Shown: in pieces, positions 25,849 to 36,401 of the stretch
Numbering within the stretch: position 1 is the first letter of the stretch
How the letters are laid out: each line of letters starts with the position of its first letter
Origin: Pseudomonadota bacterium
GTDB taxonomy: Bacteria; Pseudomonadota; Gammaproteobacteria; Burkholderiales; Nitrosomonadaceae
Length of the DNA stretch: 64,000 bases
NCBI GenBank assembly: GCA_018240285.1
Contig: JAFEGA010000002.1
Coordinates: 1-64,000 of the forward strand
Direction: 5' to 3'
The notes under the pieces: model-generated
Databases searched by the model: none
Told to the model about the DNA's origin: nothing
The model's input: only the letters and a program-made list of their open reading frames with translations
Program-made: the position numbers and the translations under genes

Positions 25849-26685
25849 TCACTTCACAAAATTCAACTGACCGCCGCTCACGCGCATTATGCCAGCCAAG
25901 TCCGGGCGGGAACAAATATTACTAAAATCCTTATTCTGTAACAATTGCCGGCACACAGAAGCTTGATCATAGCCATGTTCCAGCAGCAACCAGCCATTCT
26001 CGGCCAGGTGATCCGGCGCTTTATGGATAATATGGTTGATACACGACAAACCGTCGTCCCCTGCGGATAAAGCCAGTTGCGGTTCAAAGCGCAGATCCCC
26101 TTGCTGCAGATGCGGATCACCGTGCGCCACATACGGCGGATTGGATACGATCAGATCAAATCTTTCTTCGGAAAGTTCATCGAACCAGCTGCCCGTAACG
26201 AAACGCAGATTATGGATTTGCAGGTTCTGGGCGTTCCATTGCGCAACCGCAATCGCAGCCGGTGACAAATCAACCGCAACAATTTGAGATTGCGGCCGGT
26301 GCTTGGCGATGGTAATCGCAATCGCGCCGCTGCCGGTACCTAGATCAAGTACCCGGCAAGATCGGCCGAGCGTGATCAATTGCAACGCCAGATCGACCAG
26401 TAATTCTGTCTCGGGGCGTGGAATCAAAACCGCTTCGTTGACCTTGAAAGTCAGATCGTAAAAATCCCGTTCTCCGGTCAAATAAGCAATTGGCGCACCG
26501 TCAATCCGCCGTTTGACCAAATGCCGGAATTCTTCCAATTGCTGCGAGGTCAGCATCTGATCGGGATGGGTCAGCAAGTGCGCCTGAGTGGCATCGAGCA
26601 CGTATTGCAGCAACATATAAGCGTCGACCCGGTCGATATCCCGGCAGGCAGTTGTCAAAGTTTGGGAAATGGTCGCGTGCTGCAT
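25849..26685 (-). CDS. prmC: Release factor glutamine methyltransferase
   Basis: PrmC methylates the GGQ glutamine of RF1 and RF2. The SAM-binding motif VLDLGTGSGAIAITIAKHRP and the catalytic SNPPYVAHGD are both present. The start at 26685 (MQHATISQ) gives a 278-aa protein of normal length; a longer frame adds 32 unconvincing residues that run into prfA. It lies 35 bp after prfA, whose product is its substrate. Confidence 0.95.
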   Translation of the reverse strand: MQHATISQTLTTACRDIDRVDAYMLLQYVLDATQAHLLTHPDQMLTSQQLEEFRHLVKRRIDGAPIAYLTGERDFYDLTFKVNEAVLIPRPETELLVDLALQLITLGRSCRVLDLGTGSGAIAITIAKHRPQSQIVAVDLSPAAIAVAQWNAQNLQIHNLRFVTGSWFDELSEERFDLIVSNPPYVAHGDPHLQQGDLRFEPQLALSAGDDGLSCINHIIHKAPDHLAENGWLLLEHGYDQASVCRQLLQNKDFSNICSRPDLAGIMRVSGGQLNFVK

Positions 26686-26720
26686 TTCACTGCATTGAAA
26701 AATAATCAGCCGGAAGCTGA

Positions 26721-27800
26721 TTATTCTTGTACCGAAGCGGCCAACAGTTCCGCTTGATGCTCGGCCATCAACGCCGAGCACAATTCATCGATATCACCAT
26801 CCATGATCTGATCCATTTTATACAGCGTCAGATTAATGCGATGGTCAGTTACCCGTCCTTGCGGAAAGTTGTACGTGCGAATCCGTTCCGAACGCTCGCC
26901 GGTACCGACCAGAGATTTCCGCGTTGCGGCTTGCTCTGCATGGTGCGCACGCATTTGTTTGTCATGAATACGTGCCGCCAGCACGCTCAACGCTTGTGCT
27001 TTGTTCTTATGCTGCGAGCGTCCGTCCTGGCACTCCACCACGATACCGGTCGGTAAATGGGTCACGCGCACGGCGGAATCGGTTTTATTGATATGCTGAC
27101 CGCCCGCACCGGAAGCACGGAAAGTATCGATGCGTAATTCGGCGGGATTCAACACCACCTCGCTGACTTCGTCGGCTTCGGGCATGACGGCAACCGTACA
27201 GGTTGAGGTATGCACGCGCCCTTGCGTTTCCGTGACCGGCACCCGCTGCACGCGATGCCCGCCGGATTCAAACTTGAGGCGAGAATACGCGCCATAGCCG
27301 ATGATTTTAGCGATGATTTCCTTATAACCGCCGATGTCCGACACGCTTTGCGAAATGATTTCGACTTGCCAGCCACGCCGCTCCGCGTAACGCGAATACA
27401 TGCGGAACAAATTACCGGCGAACAGAGCGGATTCGTCGCCGCCGGTACCTGCACGGATTTCCAGGAAAATATTGCGTTCGTCGTTGGGATCTTTCGGCAG
27501 CAGTTGTTTTTGTATTTCCGATTCCAGCTTCACCAGCTGTTCTTTGCCCGCTTGTATTTCGGCTTCGGCAAACGCGCGCATATCCAGATCGGCGTGCATT
27601 TCCCGTGCGGTTTGAATGTCGCGCTCACTTTGCTGGTAAGCGCGGTAGAGCTCCACGATGGGCACGATTTCCGCGTGTTCGCGCGTCAATTTGCGGTAAT
27701 TATCCAGATCGGCCGTGGCGGATTCGCTGCTCAGCAAATGGTTTAATTCTTCCAGCCGCACACTCAGACGAGTGAGCCTGTCCGTGATATTTTTGTTCAT
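26721..27800 (-). CDS. prfA: Peptide chain release factor 1
   Basis: RF1 ends translation at UAA and UAG. The 359-aa protein has the GGQ motif in [17 protein letters not shown], the domain 3 [15 protein letters not shown] block and [14 protein letters not shown]. The PxT anticodon-like tripeptide is read in [10 protein letters not shown]. It overlaps hemA by 4 bp (27797-27800), a common coupling. Confidence 0.98.
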   Translation of the reverse strand: MNKNITDRLTRLSVRLEELNHLLSSESATADLDNYRKLTREHAEIVPIVELYRAYQQSERDIQTAREMHADLDMRAFAEAEIQAGKEQLVKLESEIQKQLLPKDPNDERNIFLEIRAGTGGDESALFAGNLFRMYSRYAERRGWQVEIISQSVSDIGGYKEIIAKIIGYGAYSRLKFESGGHRVQRVPVTETQGRVHTSTCTVAVMPEADEVSEVVLNPAELRIDTFRASGAGGQHINKTDSAVRVTHLPTGIVVECQDGRSQHKNKAQALSVLAARIHDKQMRAHHAEQAATRKSLVGTGERSERIRTYNFPQGRVTDHRINLTLYKMDQIMDGDIDELCSALMAEHQAELLAASVQE

Positions 27801-29050
27801 TGCGGGCGATGCAGTTGGTATAGCCGGTTGATCAGATCGACTAATTCTTCGCGTTCGTCAGCCGCCGCATGGTTCAAGGCGCTGGACGGTACATGCAGAA
27901 ATTTGTTGGTTAAGCCGTTACTGAGCGCTTCCAAGACTTTTTTCGGATCTTCGCCTTTCTCCAGCAGTTTATGCGCCCGCTCCAATTCATGACGGCGGTA
28001 ACGCTCCCCCTGATCACGCAATGCACGGATAGTCGGCACCATTTCCCGGGTTGCCAGCCAGCGCATGAAGTCGACGACATTGGAATCGATGATGGTTTCG
28101 GCCTGCGCCACCGCATTCTGACGCGAATCCAGCCCCTCTTTGACAATCTCCGCCAAATCGTCGACATAGTAGAGAAACACGTCATCCAATTCGGCTACTT
28201 CGGATTCCACGTCACGCGGCACGGCCAAATCGACGATGAAGATAGGACGATGTTTACGGATCTTGATCGCACGTTCGACCATGCCCTTGCCGAGAATCGG
28301 CAACGGACTCGCGGTACAAGTCACTACGATGTCGTGCAACGCCAACTGTTCTGGCAGGTCACTGAGCGTAATTGCTTGTGCATTGAAACGGTCCGCTAGC
28401 GCTTCGGCACGCTCCGTGGTACGGTTTGCCACGGTAATTTTCTTTGGATTGCGCGCAGCAAAATGATTAGCGCACAATTCGATCATTTCTCCGGCACCGA
28501 TAAACAAAACACGTTGTTCACCAATATCGCCGAAAATCCGTTCCGCCAGACGCGCTGCGGCAGCGGCCATGGATACCGAGCTGGTACCGATCTCGGTCGA
28601 CGTGCGCACTTCCTTGGCGACATAGAACGTGCGCTGAAAAAGTTTATGCAGCAACAAACCGAGTGTCCCAGCGTGTTCCGCCGATTTCACCGCATTTTTC
28701 AGTTGTCCGAGTATTTGCGGTTCACCCAACACCATGGAATCCAATCCGCTGGCAACGCGAAAAGCGTGTTTCACTGCATGTTCACGCGGAAATTTGTACA
28801 GATAGGGATCCAGTTCGCGCGTCGGCAAGTGATGAAAATCCGCCAGCCACGCCATGGCGTCTTCCGGTCTGTCGGTGCAGCAATACACTTCGGTGCGATT
28901 GCACGTGGATACAATCGCAGCCTCTTTAATCGGGTTGCGCCCGACCAGATCCCGCAAAGCCAATTCCATGGTATTTTCGGGAAAAGTCACTTGCTCGCGC
29001 ACATCCAGCGGCGCAGTATTATGATTGATACCGAAAGCGAATAACTGCAT
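27797..29050 (-). CDS. hemA: Glutamyl-tRNA reductase
   Basis: First committed step of tetrapyrrole synthesis by the C5 route, which supplies the many c-type haems of a nitrifier. The 417-aa protein shows the catalytic ATCNRTEVY-type motif ([13 protein letters not shown], Cys near residue 50), [33 protein letters not shown] and the [12 protein letters not shown] block. Full length. It heads the prfA-prmC-grxD group, linking haem synthesis, translation termination and redox. Confidence 0.98.
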   Translation of the reverse strand: MQLFAFGINHNTAPLDVREQVTFPENTMELALRDLVGRNPIKEAAIVSTCNRTEVYCCTDRPEDAMAWLADFHHLPTRELDPYLYKFPREHAVKHAFRVASGLDSMVLGEPQILGQLKNAVKSAEHAGTLGLLLHKLFQRTFYVAKEVRTSTEIGTSSVSMAAAAARLAERIFGDIGEQRVLFIGAGEMIELCANHFAARNPKKITVANRTTERAEALADRFNAQAITLSDLPEQLALHDIVVTCTASPLPILGKGMVERAIKIRKHRPIFIVDLAVPRDVESEVAELDDVFLYYVDDLAEIVKEGLDSRQNAVAQAETIIDSNVVDFMRWLATREMVPTIRALRDQGERYRRHELERAHKLLEKGEDPKKVLEALSNGLTNKFLHVPSSALNHAAADEREELVDLINRLYQLHRPQ

Positions 29051-29179
29051 GAAAAATAATGTCAGCCAATGAAAGCAACAGGTAAGAAATAACTCGCGAT
29101 TATAATATTAGGCGCCCTTAATTACCATCAATGAAGATAATTAATTTTGCAATTCTTTATCGCTTTTTTAGCCATTTCT

Positions 29180-29677
29180 TCAGTGCCACGGCGTAATCGG
29201 AATGATCGAAATACTATTCTTCGGCGACCCTTCAATGATGCGGTCGCTATACGTCAGATACACCAGCACATTGCGCTTTGCATCATAAAATCGGACTACT
29301 TGCAGCGTTTTGAATAAAAGCGATGTGCTCTTTTTGAAAACTTCCTTGCCGTCTTCATGACCATTCTTCACTTTCTCAGGCAACGTAATCGGCCCGATCT
29401 GGCGGCAGGCTATCGAAGCATCCGAAGTATCTTCGGCGACACCGACCACGCCGCTGACCCCGCCGGTTTTTGCCCGGCTTAAATAGCAGGTAGCACCAGG
29501 AATTTCCGGATCGTCAAATGCTTCGATCACAATCTTGTCATTAGCACCCAACAATTTGAATTTAGTCGAAACACTACCGATTTGCTCCGCTACGGCACTA
29601 CCGGCAATAGACAACAACAAAACCATCGTCAATACGAAATACCCAGTCATTCTTTTTTTATTTTGAAACCGCATCAT
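29180..29677 (-). CDS. creA: CreA family periplasmic protein
   Basis: A secreted protein of about 165 aa with a signal peptide ending near SAVAEQ. The CreA pattern follows: IGSVSTKFKLLGANDKIVIEAFDDPEIPGATCYLSRAKTG, then SIACRQIGPI and VVRFYDAKRNVLVYLTYSDRIIEGSPKNS. Function unknown in any species. The start is taken at the ATG at 29677, preceded by GGGAGAAA; an upstream in-frame TTG is less likely. Confidence 0.9.
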   Translation of the reverse strand: MMRFQNKKRMTGYFVLTMVLLLSIAGSAVAEQIGSVSTKFKLLGANDKIVIEAFDDPEIPGATCYLSRAKTGGVSGVVGVAEDTSDASIACRQIGPITLPEKVKNGHEDGKEVFKKSTSLLFKTLQVVRFYDAKRNVLVYLTYSDRIIEGSPKNSISIIPITPWH

Positions 29678-29878
29678 GTTTTCTCCCAACTTTGGTATTA
29701 CCCGCTTCTAATTTGTGCGCTATATCCTTTTACTCAGCACAACTTCAAGAAATTATAGCCATTGAGTATCAGGATACAAGTTAGTTTCATTGACACTAAA
29801 GGTTTTTTGCAACTACCGGGACAGCATCATTCAAACGCAAGCGAATATAACACAGGAAAAATGCCGGATGGATTCGAT

Positions 29879-29955
29879 TGGTAGGCGCGATTGGACTCGA
29901 ACCAACGACCCCCACCATGTCAAGGTGGTGCTCTAACCAACTGAGCTACGCGCCT
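29879..29955 (-). tRNA. tRNA-Val (GAC)
   Basis: A 77-nt tRNA read on the minus strand. It has an AGGCGCG/CGCGCCT acceptor stem, D-arm with CTCAGTTGGTTAGAG, anticodon stem CCACC/GGTGG around TTGACAT (anticodon GAC), T-arm GGTTCGAGTCC, and encoded CCA. It stands alone. Confidence 0.95.
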
Positions 29956-30055
29956 GGGAAAAGCGGATTCTAACCGAAACCGTCAAACGCCACAAATGTA
30001 ATTGCGCTAACCCTGCCTGACAATACACCTGCGGCGCGCAAACAATTTTAAGCGA

Positions 30056-30765
30056 TCAGTTCAACTTTACCGGTTTCCAAATGATATATCCCGCCCACGA
30101 CCCGAATTTTTTCTGATCGTGATAGTAATCCAGAACTGGTATTTTGGTTCTCAATCTTTCAACCGTCATGATGATGTTCATTTTGGTTACATTAATCAAC
30201 CGGCTGCTGGAGGTGTCATTGACGGCCCTGACAGCTGGCGCAATCGCACTGGTCAGCAACTGGATAAGCCGGGAAAGTCTTTGTGATGATCGATCGCTTC
30301 CACAGCCGCCTTGACCACCCCGCAACTCTCATGACCCAAAACCATGATCAAAGGTGTATTCAGTATGGCGACAGAGTACTCAATGGTGGCGACGTTATCG
30401 TTGGTCACATAATTTCCGGCGCCGCGCGCCACGAACAAATCACCCAGCGCTTCGTCAAAACAATGCTCGGGACTGACTCTGGAATCTGAACAACCCAGTA
30501 TGATGGCATAAGGATTTTACCCGCTCACCAAAGCAGATTGAATGTCATGAAAATCAAGTGGCTTGGATTTACCGGAAACATAGCGTTCATTACCTTGCAT
30601 CAGTCTTTCCAATGCTTGATCCGTTGTCAGCACATTTCCGGCTTGGGGGAAATTACAGCCCGGGACGGCTCGGCGGCAATACTGTTCCCCATCGGTGCCC
30701 CGGCATACGCCATCCCCAAACTCAGCGCAGATGCCGCTGATAATTTGATGAACGACCGCCTGCTG
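30056..30765 (-). pseudogene. Tat-exported beta-carbonic anhydrase, multiply broken
   Basis: The pieces read as a beta-class carbonic anhydrase: a twin-arginine leader (SRRSFIKLSAASALSLGMAYAG), QALERLMQGNERYVSGKS, then NPYAIILGCSDSRVSPEHCFDEALGD with the Zn Cys and Asp-Arg, LFVARGAGNYV, VLGHESCGVVKAA (Zn His and Cys), and a C-terminal tail. Three lesions separate them: a one-base loss near 30645, an in-frame TAA near 30517, and a frame change near 30270. The zinc and catalytic residues survive, so inactivation is probably recent. No start codon is clear. As a periplasmic CO2/bicarbonate enzyme it may once have aided carbon supply. Confidence 0.85.
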
Positions 30766-31038
30766 CTACATATACCGAAATCTTGATTGAGTTCATCGGG
30801 CTACTCACATCGATAACACATGCTGAAAATCCTATCCCTGCAGAATTAATCAAAGCGCCGATTCTACGCCCTCAGTACTCACAAAACCCAATATCGATAA
30901 TGTTCAAAACTTAATTTTCAAGTATACTGCCCCGCTGCAAGAATTATCCGGAAAAGAAAAACTGATCTGGAAGCAATGCGTTAACACGAAATAAAATTCC
31001 ATTTTAATAAATGAATTGGCATTTGCCAGGGAGAATTT

Positions 31039-31476
31039 ATGCATAAATTATTACCAACCGCTTTGTTGTTTTTAATACTTTCTTTACCTTTCAGCAGTTT
31101 TGCTCATGAAGGTGAGGATCATAGCCACGATGAATCCGCAGCGGAATCTCAATTGGATAGCGGAAACGGCTGGCGTCTGGTCAGAAAAGTGGAAATGGGT
31201 ACTTCAGGGAAATTTGTTAATTTAGTACTGGTCGACCACGCCGTTTACACCGACAAAACAGTCTATAGCGCCGCCATCAACCGGCTGTGCAGCCCATCCG
31301 ATCAGTTTTGCAGAATCCGGTTCTGGAGCGAAGAGCGCTTTGTTCCTGAAACCGCGGCTTTAACCGTAGAACAAAACAAGCAGCTCAGAGCCGATTATCT
31401 GGTAAACAAAACAGCCGGTATGCATCATTTACGTTGGTCTTGCACTGTGGATCCGGACAGGACACATTGCTTCTAA
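31039..31476 (+). CDS. Secreted hypothetical protein with His-rich N-terminus
   Basis: A 145-aa protein with a clean signal peptide (residues 1-22, LLFLILSLPFSSFA), then HEGEDHSHDESAAE, a possible metal-binding stretch. Four cysteines (LCSPSDQFC and WSC...HCF) could form two disulphides. AGGGAGAA lies 6 bases before the ATG. I recognise no family. It lies alone between the carbonic anhydrase pseudogene and a dispersed repeat. Confidence 0.75.
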   Translation: MHKLLPTALLFLILSLPFSSFAHEGEDHSHDESAAESQLDSGNGWRLVRKVEMGTSGKFVNLVLVDHAVYTDKTVYSAAINRLCSPSDQFCRIRFWSEERFVPETAALTVEQNKQLRADYLVNKTAGMHHLRWSCTVDPDRTHCF

Positions 31477-31480
31477 GAAA

Positions 31481-31615
31481 GCTCTGAAAACTGCAGCGCT
31501 CGGTCATACTCGTTGAAATCAGGCTTAAAAGCTCATTTACTCATCGTAAACTCCGCTTTCTCACCTGATTCTGTCTTGCCTGACCGTCGCTCGCCACCTT
31601 TTCAGAACTGCTCTA
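31481..31615. repeat. Palindromic dispersed repeat, copy B
   Basis: About 135 bp form a long imperfect inverted repeat. Outer arms are GCTCTGAAAA and TTTTCAGAACTGC, inner arms CGGTCA/TGACCG and AAATCAGG/CCTGATT, and the centre AAAGC-TTTAC-TCATC-GTAAA-GCTTT. Part of it aligns with 51-150. It looks like a MITE- or REP-like element. A second small hairpin (GGAAA..CTGAA/TTCAG..TTTCC) follows at 31618-31648. Confidence 0.7.
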
Positions 31616-31721
31616 AGGAAACACTGAACAAATTATTCAGCATTTCCCTAAAATTTGCTTTCACAAGCACTGCAACAATCCTGGATGAGAGTGCTGCAAT
31701 ACAAGATTACACACCGTAATT

Positions 31722-33182
31722 TCAAATATGCAAAGCACGCTTATCCACGCCAAGTGCAGCCTCATGGAATACTTCCGATAACGACGGATGCGCATGCACA
31801 ATGCAGGCGATGTCCTGGCTGCTGGCGGAAAATTTCATCGCCATTACAGCTTCTGAAATCAATTCCGACACATGCGGGCCGATCATGTGAACACCCAATA
31901 CACGATCGGTTTTCTCGTCCGCCAATACTTTGATGAATCCGCTCGTTTCGCCCATGGCACGCGCCCGGCCGTTGGCAATAAACGGGAATTGACCGGCTTT
32001 ATAGGCAATACCGGCTGCTCTTAACTCCTGCTCATTCTTTCCCACCCAGGCAATTTCCGGCGCGGTATAAATCACCCACGGCACGGTATTGAAATCGACG
32101 GCTTCAAGCTCGCCGGCCTGGCCTTTTTCCACATGCAGGATCGTTTCCGCAACCGCCACGCCTTCTTCGGAAGCCTTATGCGCGAGCATGGGACCGCGCA
32201 CCACGTCGCCCACGGCATAAACATTCGTCAGATTAGTGCGACAATACTGATCAACCACGATGAATCCGCGTTCATCGACCTGCAGACCGTTTTCCTGGAC
32301 GCCCAATCCCGCTGTATTCGGAATGCGGCCGATCGCAACAATCAGTTTATCGACTTCCAGAATCTGTTCCTGGTTATCCGAGTCGCTATAACTGACGCTG
32401 ACCGTATCACCGTCAACTTTGACCGATTTGATATTGACACCGGTATTGATTTGCAGCCCCGGCTCTTTGGCAAATACGCTTTTAGCTTCCTTAGCAACTT
32501 GCTCATCCGCCGCCATCAGAAAACCCGGCATGGCTTCGAGAATCGTCACTTCCGCACCCAGCCTGCGCCACACGCTGCCCATTTCCAACCCGATCACCCC
32601 CGCGCCGATCACCCCCAGCCGCTTGGGCACTTCCGTCAATGCCAAAGCACCGGCATTATCCAGAATCATGACATTATCGACCGGCGCAAACGGTAATGGC
32701 CGCGGCACCGAGCCGGTTGCCACGATGACATGCTTGGCCTGAATCGTTTCAGCGTTACCGCTATCGTCCACTTTTATTTGCCATGTATTGGCGGATGCAT
32801 CGCGTTGCAGCAGCGTTCCGCGGCCATGCATCGATTTCACTTTATTCTTCTTGAACAATGAAGCGATACCGGCGGTGAACATCGTCACAATTTTGTCTTT
32901 GCGTGCAATCATGACGGGAACATCGACGGTGACATTCTCCACTGCGATGCCGTGCGCGGACACCTTGTGCTGAATCTGGAAATAATTTTCCGAGGATTCC
33001 AATAATGCCTTGGACGGAATGCAACCGACGTTCAGGCAGGTGCCGCCGAGACTTGCTTTGCCTTTTGGATTTTTCCATTCATCGATACACACGGTATTCA
33101 AACCCAGTTGCGCGCAACGGATCGCCGCAACATAACCGCCTGGACCGGCACCGATAACTGCGACATCAAATATTTCTGACAT
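31722..33182 (-). CDS. lpdA: Dihydrolipoamide dehydrogenase
   Basis: E3 component of 2-oxoacid dehydrogenase complexes and the glycine cleavage system. The 486-aa flavoprotein has the FAD fold [21 protein letters not shown], the redox disulphide [16 protein letters not shown] (near residue 48), the NAD fold [17 protein letters not shown] and the C-terminal [13 protein letters not shown] with the catalytic His-Glu pair. No other complex subunit is nearby, and there is no lipoyl domain fused at the N-terminus. Confidence 0.97.
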   Translation of the reverse strand: MSEIFDVAVIGAGPGGYVAAIRCAQLGLNTVCIDEWKNPKGKASLGGTCLNVGCIPSKALLESSENYFQIQHKVSAHGIAVENVTVDVPVMIARKDKIVTMFTAGIASLFKKNKVKSMHGRGTLLQRDASANTWQIKVDDSGNAETIQAKHVIVATGSVPRPLPFAPVDNVMILDNAGALALTEVPKRLGVIGAGVIGLEMGSVWRRLGAEVTILEAMPGFLMAADEQVAKEAKSVFAKEPGLQINTGVNIKSVKVDGDTVSVSYSDSDNQEQILEVDKLIVAIGRIPNTAGLGVQENGLQVDERGFIVVDQYCRTNLTNVYAVGDVVRGPMLAHKASEEGVAVAETILHVEKGQAGELEAVDFNTVPWVIYTAPEIAWVGKNEQELRAAGIAYKAGQFPFIANGRARAMGETSGFIKVLADEKTDRVLGVHMIGPHVSELISEAVMAMKFSASSQDIACIVHAHPSLSEVFHEAALGVDKRALHI

Positions 33183-33269
33183 GATTCAACCTTATCAATA
33201 GACCTAAATAAGGCGTAATTTTAAAGTAAAAACTGCTGTTGATGATTTGTTTTGCTTGGCGAGCTGAAT

Positions 33270-34322
33270 CTACTGCAACGGCAATTCGCCGCTGGCGCAA
33301 CCGATTCCGCTGATTTCACGCACGGCTTGAACATAATCGCCGTTTTCGCGCAATTTTATCCATGAGCCCGAGTGATTGCGGGCGTGCATGCGCGCCAGCC
33401 GGGAAAGGCTAGTGGCGGACATTTCCCACTGCAAACCGTTTAAGATTTCATCGGCACCGGCGGCATTATTGCACACCAAGATCATGTCGCAACCCGCTGT
33501 CAGCGCCGCTTGCGCGCGCGCCAGCATCGATTCCAGAAATTCTCCAGCACCGCGCATACTCAAATCATCACTAAAAATGCATCCTTCGAATTGCAATTCG
33601 GTGCGTAAAATTTTCTGTAACCAAAAGGTTGAAAAGCCCGCCGGTTTCGCGTCCGCCTCGGGGTAAATCACATGCGCCGGCATGATGCCGGTCAATCCGC
33701 AATCGATCATTTGCTGGAAAGGAATCAGGTCGCACATTTCAATATCGGCGTAGCGGCGCGGATCGATGGATTTCTGCACATGAGAATCGGCGTGGATATA
33801 GCCGTGCCCGGGGAAATGCTTACCGATTGCCGGCATGCCGCCTTTTTTCAGTCCGAGCATCAATTGGTGCGCCAGATCGGAAACCGCTTGCGGATCGGAA
33901 TGAAAGGCACGATCACCGATCACACCGCTTTGCCCATGATCGATATCCAGCACCGGCGTGAAACTGAAGTCGACGCCGCAGGCATTTAACTCCGCCGCCA
34001 GCACGTAACCAACTTGCAGCGCAAGATGATGTGCACGCGCAGGTTGTTTATCCCAGATTTTTCCCAGTTCGCGCATCGCGGGCAGACGCGTAAAGCCCTC
34101 GCGGAAACGCTGCACGCGGCCGCCTTCATGATCGACAGCGATCAGCAAATGCGGATTGCGCAACGCATGAATCTGCTGCGTCAATTCGATCAACTGGCGT
34201 TGATCGGTATAATTGCGGGTAAAAAGAATCACTCCGCCGGTGAGCGGATGCAGCAGCCTGCGCTTATCGTCGCCGGTCAACTCCGTACCGGTGATATCGA
34301 GCATCACGGGTCCGAGCGCCAT
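33270..34322 (-). CDS. nagZ: Beta-N-acetylglucosaminidase of murein recycling
   Basis: NagZ removes GlcNAc from anhydro-muropeptides in the cytoplasm. The 350-aa GH3 enzyme has [13 protein letters not shown], the conserved [14 protein letters not shown] (catalytic His loop, near residue 168) and the nucleophile region [14 protein letters not shown]. It is the last gene of the pdxJ-acpS-nagZ group, 2 bp after acpS. Confidence 0.95.
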   Translation of the reverse strand: MALGPVMLDITGTELTGDDKRRLLHPLTGGVILFTRNYTDQRQLIELTQQIHALRNPHLLIAVDHEGGRVQRFREGFTRLPAMRELGKIWDKQPARAHHLALQVGYVLAAELNACGVDFSFTPVLDIDHGQSGVIGDRAFHSDPQAVSDLAHQLMLGLKKGGMPAIGKHFPGHGYIHADSHVQKSIDPRRYADIEMCDLIPFQQMIDCGLTGIMPAHVIYPEADAKPAGFSTFWLQKILRTELQFEGCIFSDDLSMRGAGEFLESMLARAQAALTAGCDMILVCNNAAGADEILNGLQWEMSATSLSRLARMHARNHSGSWIKLRENGDYVQAVREISGIGCASGELPLQ

Positions 34323-34324
34323 GG

Positions 34325-34702
34325 TTATTTTTCCAGCACGACAAAGGCGCAGACCATCGTGATCTCATCGCTGATGGAAAGATGGTGCTGCGTAATACCT
34401 CGTTCGTTGATGAGTTGGTCGAGTTCGGGATGGAATTGAAAAAACGGCTTGCCCAGATCATCGTGCGTGATCGTGATATGCGTGAAATTCACCGGATGGC
34501 GCAATCCCGTGCCCATCGCCTTGGACAATGCTTCCTTGGCGGCAAAGCGGCCGGCCAGATACAAAACCGGTTTGCTGCTGGAATGATATTCCTGCCATTC
34601 GCTGTCGGTTAAAATGCGCCGCGCAAAGCGCTCGCCATAGCGATCCAGCGATTGAGCGATACGCGCCGATTCGACGATATCGGTGCCGATGCCGTAGATC
34701 AT
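34325..34702 (-). CDS. acpS: Holo-[acyl-carrier-protein] synthase
   Basis: AcpS adds 4'-phosphopantetheine to acyl carrier protein. The 125-aa protein has [14 protein letters not shown] at the N-terminus with the Mg-binding Asp, and [16 protein letters not shown] near residue 52 with the second Mg site. It overlaps pdxJ by 4 bp. Confidence 0.96.
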   Translation of the reverse strand: MIYGIGTDIVESARIAQSLDRYGERFARRILTDSEWQEYHSSSKPVLYLAGRFAAKEALSKAMGTGLRHPVNFTHITITHDDLGKPFFQFHPELDQLINERGITQHHLSISDEITMVCAFVVLEK

Positions 34703-35427
34703 GCGCGCGCTGTAAGCATCAACTGTTTCATTTCCTGCACAGCCTGCTTGAAGCCGGTAAAAATCGCCCGCGCGACAATCGCGTGACCGATATTCAACTC
34801 GGAAATACCGGGAATGGCGGCAATCGCCTGCACATTGCCATAATGCAAGCCGTGACCAGCGTTGACTTTCAGGCCAAGACCGATACCCAGATCAACTGCT
34901 TTTTGAATGTCGGCAAATTGCTCCGCTTGCGCTTGCGATGTATGCGCATCGGCATAACCGCCGGTATGGATTTCGATCACCGGCGCACCCGCGCGCGCGG
35001 CGGCATCGATTTGCAGCGGATCGGCATTGATGAACAACGAAACCCGTATCCCCGCTTGCGCCAGTTTCCGGCATACATGCTGAACCTGATCAAAATGCTT
35101 CACGACATCGAGCCCGCCTTCGGTCGTCAATTCTTCGCGCCTTTCCGGCACCAAGCAAATATCGTGCGGTTTTATGCGTAGCGCTATGCCGATCATTTCA
35201 TCGGTCACCGCACTTTCCAGATTCATCCGGGTAGTCAGCCGGTCGCGCAAAATCTCGACATCGCGATCCTGAATATGGCGGCGGTCTTCGCGCAAATGCA
35301 ACGTTATCGCATCCGCCCCGGCGGATTCGGCAATCAGCGCCGCCTCGACCGGATCCGGATAAGTCGTGCCGCGAGCCTGCCGTAACGTCGCCACATGATC
35401 TATATTCACGCCTAATTCAATCATCAT
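34699..35427 (-). CDS. pdxJ: Pyridoxine 5'-phosphate synthase
   Basis: PdxJ closes the ring of vitamin B6 from DXP and aminoacetone phosphate. The protein shows [41 protein letters not shown], and [17 protein letters not shown]...[14 protein letters not shown]. The start is set at the ATG at 35427 with GGGAAA before it; the longest frame begins 8 codons earlier. recO, usual between era and pdxJ, is absent: only 41 bp separate them. Confidence 0.95.
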   Translation of the reverse strand: MMIELGVNIDHVATLRQARGTTYPDPVEAALIAESAGADAITLHLREDRRHIQDRDVEILRDRLTTRMNLESAVTDEMIGIALRIKPHDICLVPERREELTTEGGLDVVKHFDQVQHVCRKLAQAGIRVSLFINADPLQIDAAARAGAPVIEIHTGGYADAHTSQAQAEQFADIQKAVDLGIGLGLKVNAGHGLHYGNVQAIAAIPGISELNIGHAIVARAIFTGFKQAVQEMKQLMLTARA

Positions 35428-35468
35428 TGCAATTTCCCAGGATACCGCCAAAAAAAATTTCCAGCGGA

Positions 35469-36362
35469 TTATTCATAACCAAGATTCCTCAGCACACTTT
35501 CACTATCGGCCCAGCCGCTTTTCACTTTCACCCAGACTTCCAGGTAAACTTTTCCGCCCAACAACAATTCCATATCCTGACGCGCCTGAGTGGCGATTTG
35601 TTTCAGCTTTTCACCTTTCCTGCCAATGATAATCGCTTTCTGATTCGGTTTCTCAACCAGAATCGTGGCATAAATTTTATGCAACTCACCTTCCTGTTTA
35701 AATTGATCGACCACAACACTGGTCGAGTAGGGAATCTCATCACCAACCAGGCGAAATAATTTCTCCCGGATAAATTCCCCAGCGATGAATCGCTCGCTGC
35801 GATCCGTCACCTCGTCTTGACCGAACATAGGCGGACTCACCGGCAAATAACCTCGGATCACATTAAGCAGATCCGGCAACTGAACCTTATGCATGGCGCT
35901 CACCGGTATGATGTCAGCAAACGTAAACGCTTTCGCCACTTCTTTCAAAAACGGTAGCAGCTGTTTTTTGTCAGCTAGCTTATCGATTTTATTGACGACC
36001 AAAATAACCGGAACATTTTCCGGCAGGATTTTCAGCGCGGCCATATCCCGCTCATCGAAACGCATCGCTTCGATGACGAACAGAATAACGTTCACATCTT
36101 GCATGCTTTGTGTCACCACCCGGTTCATTGACGCATTCAAGCGGTTGGTATATTGCGTCTGAAAGCCGGGCGTATCGACAAAGACAAACTGCGTTTGCTG
36201 ATCCGTCAGAATACCGTTGATCCGGAAACGGGTGGTCTGGGCTTTTCTCGATGTGATGCTGATTTTTTGTTGCAGCAGCTTATTGAGTAAAGTCGACTTA
36301 CCCACATTGGGACGGCCGATAATAGCGATGTATCCGGTACGAAAATCGGCGTCAGCAGTCAT
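35469..36362 (-). CDS. era: GTPase Era
   Basis: Era binds 16S rRNA and helps 30S assembly. The 297-aa protein has G1 [16 protein letters not shown]3 DTPGFQ, G4 VNKIDKL and G5 SAMH, followed by a C-terminal KH domain ([40 protein letters not shown]). It follows rnc by 39 bp, the usual order. Confidence 0.98.
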   Translation of the reverse strand: MTADADFRTGYIAIIGRPNVGKSTLLNKLLQQKISITSRKAQTTRFRINGILTDQQTQFVFVDTPGFQTQYTNRLNASMNRVVTQSMQDVNVILFVIEAMRFDERDMAALKILPENVPVILVVNKIDKLADKKQLLPFLKEVAKAFTFADIIPVSAMHKVQLPDLLNVIRGYLPVSPPMFGQDEVTDRSERFIAGEFIREKLFRLVGDEIPYSTSVVVDQFKQEGELHKIYATILVEKPNQKAIIIGRKGEKLKQIATQARQDMELLLGGKVYLEVWVKVKSGWADSESVLRNLGYE

Positions 36363-36401
36363 CCCGAACGATCTTTAAGATATTTTTCATACGTGCGGTG
36401 C

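Noticed and set aside
30253-30438. Short intact carbonic anhydrase gene
   Set aside because: It is only the middle section of a broken gene whose other parts lie in other frames.
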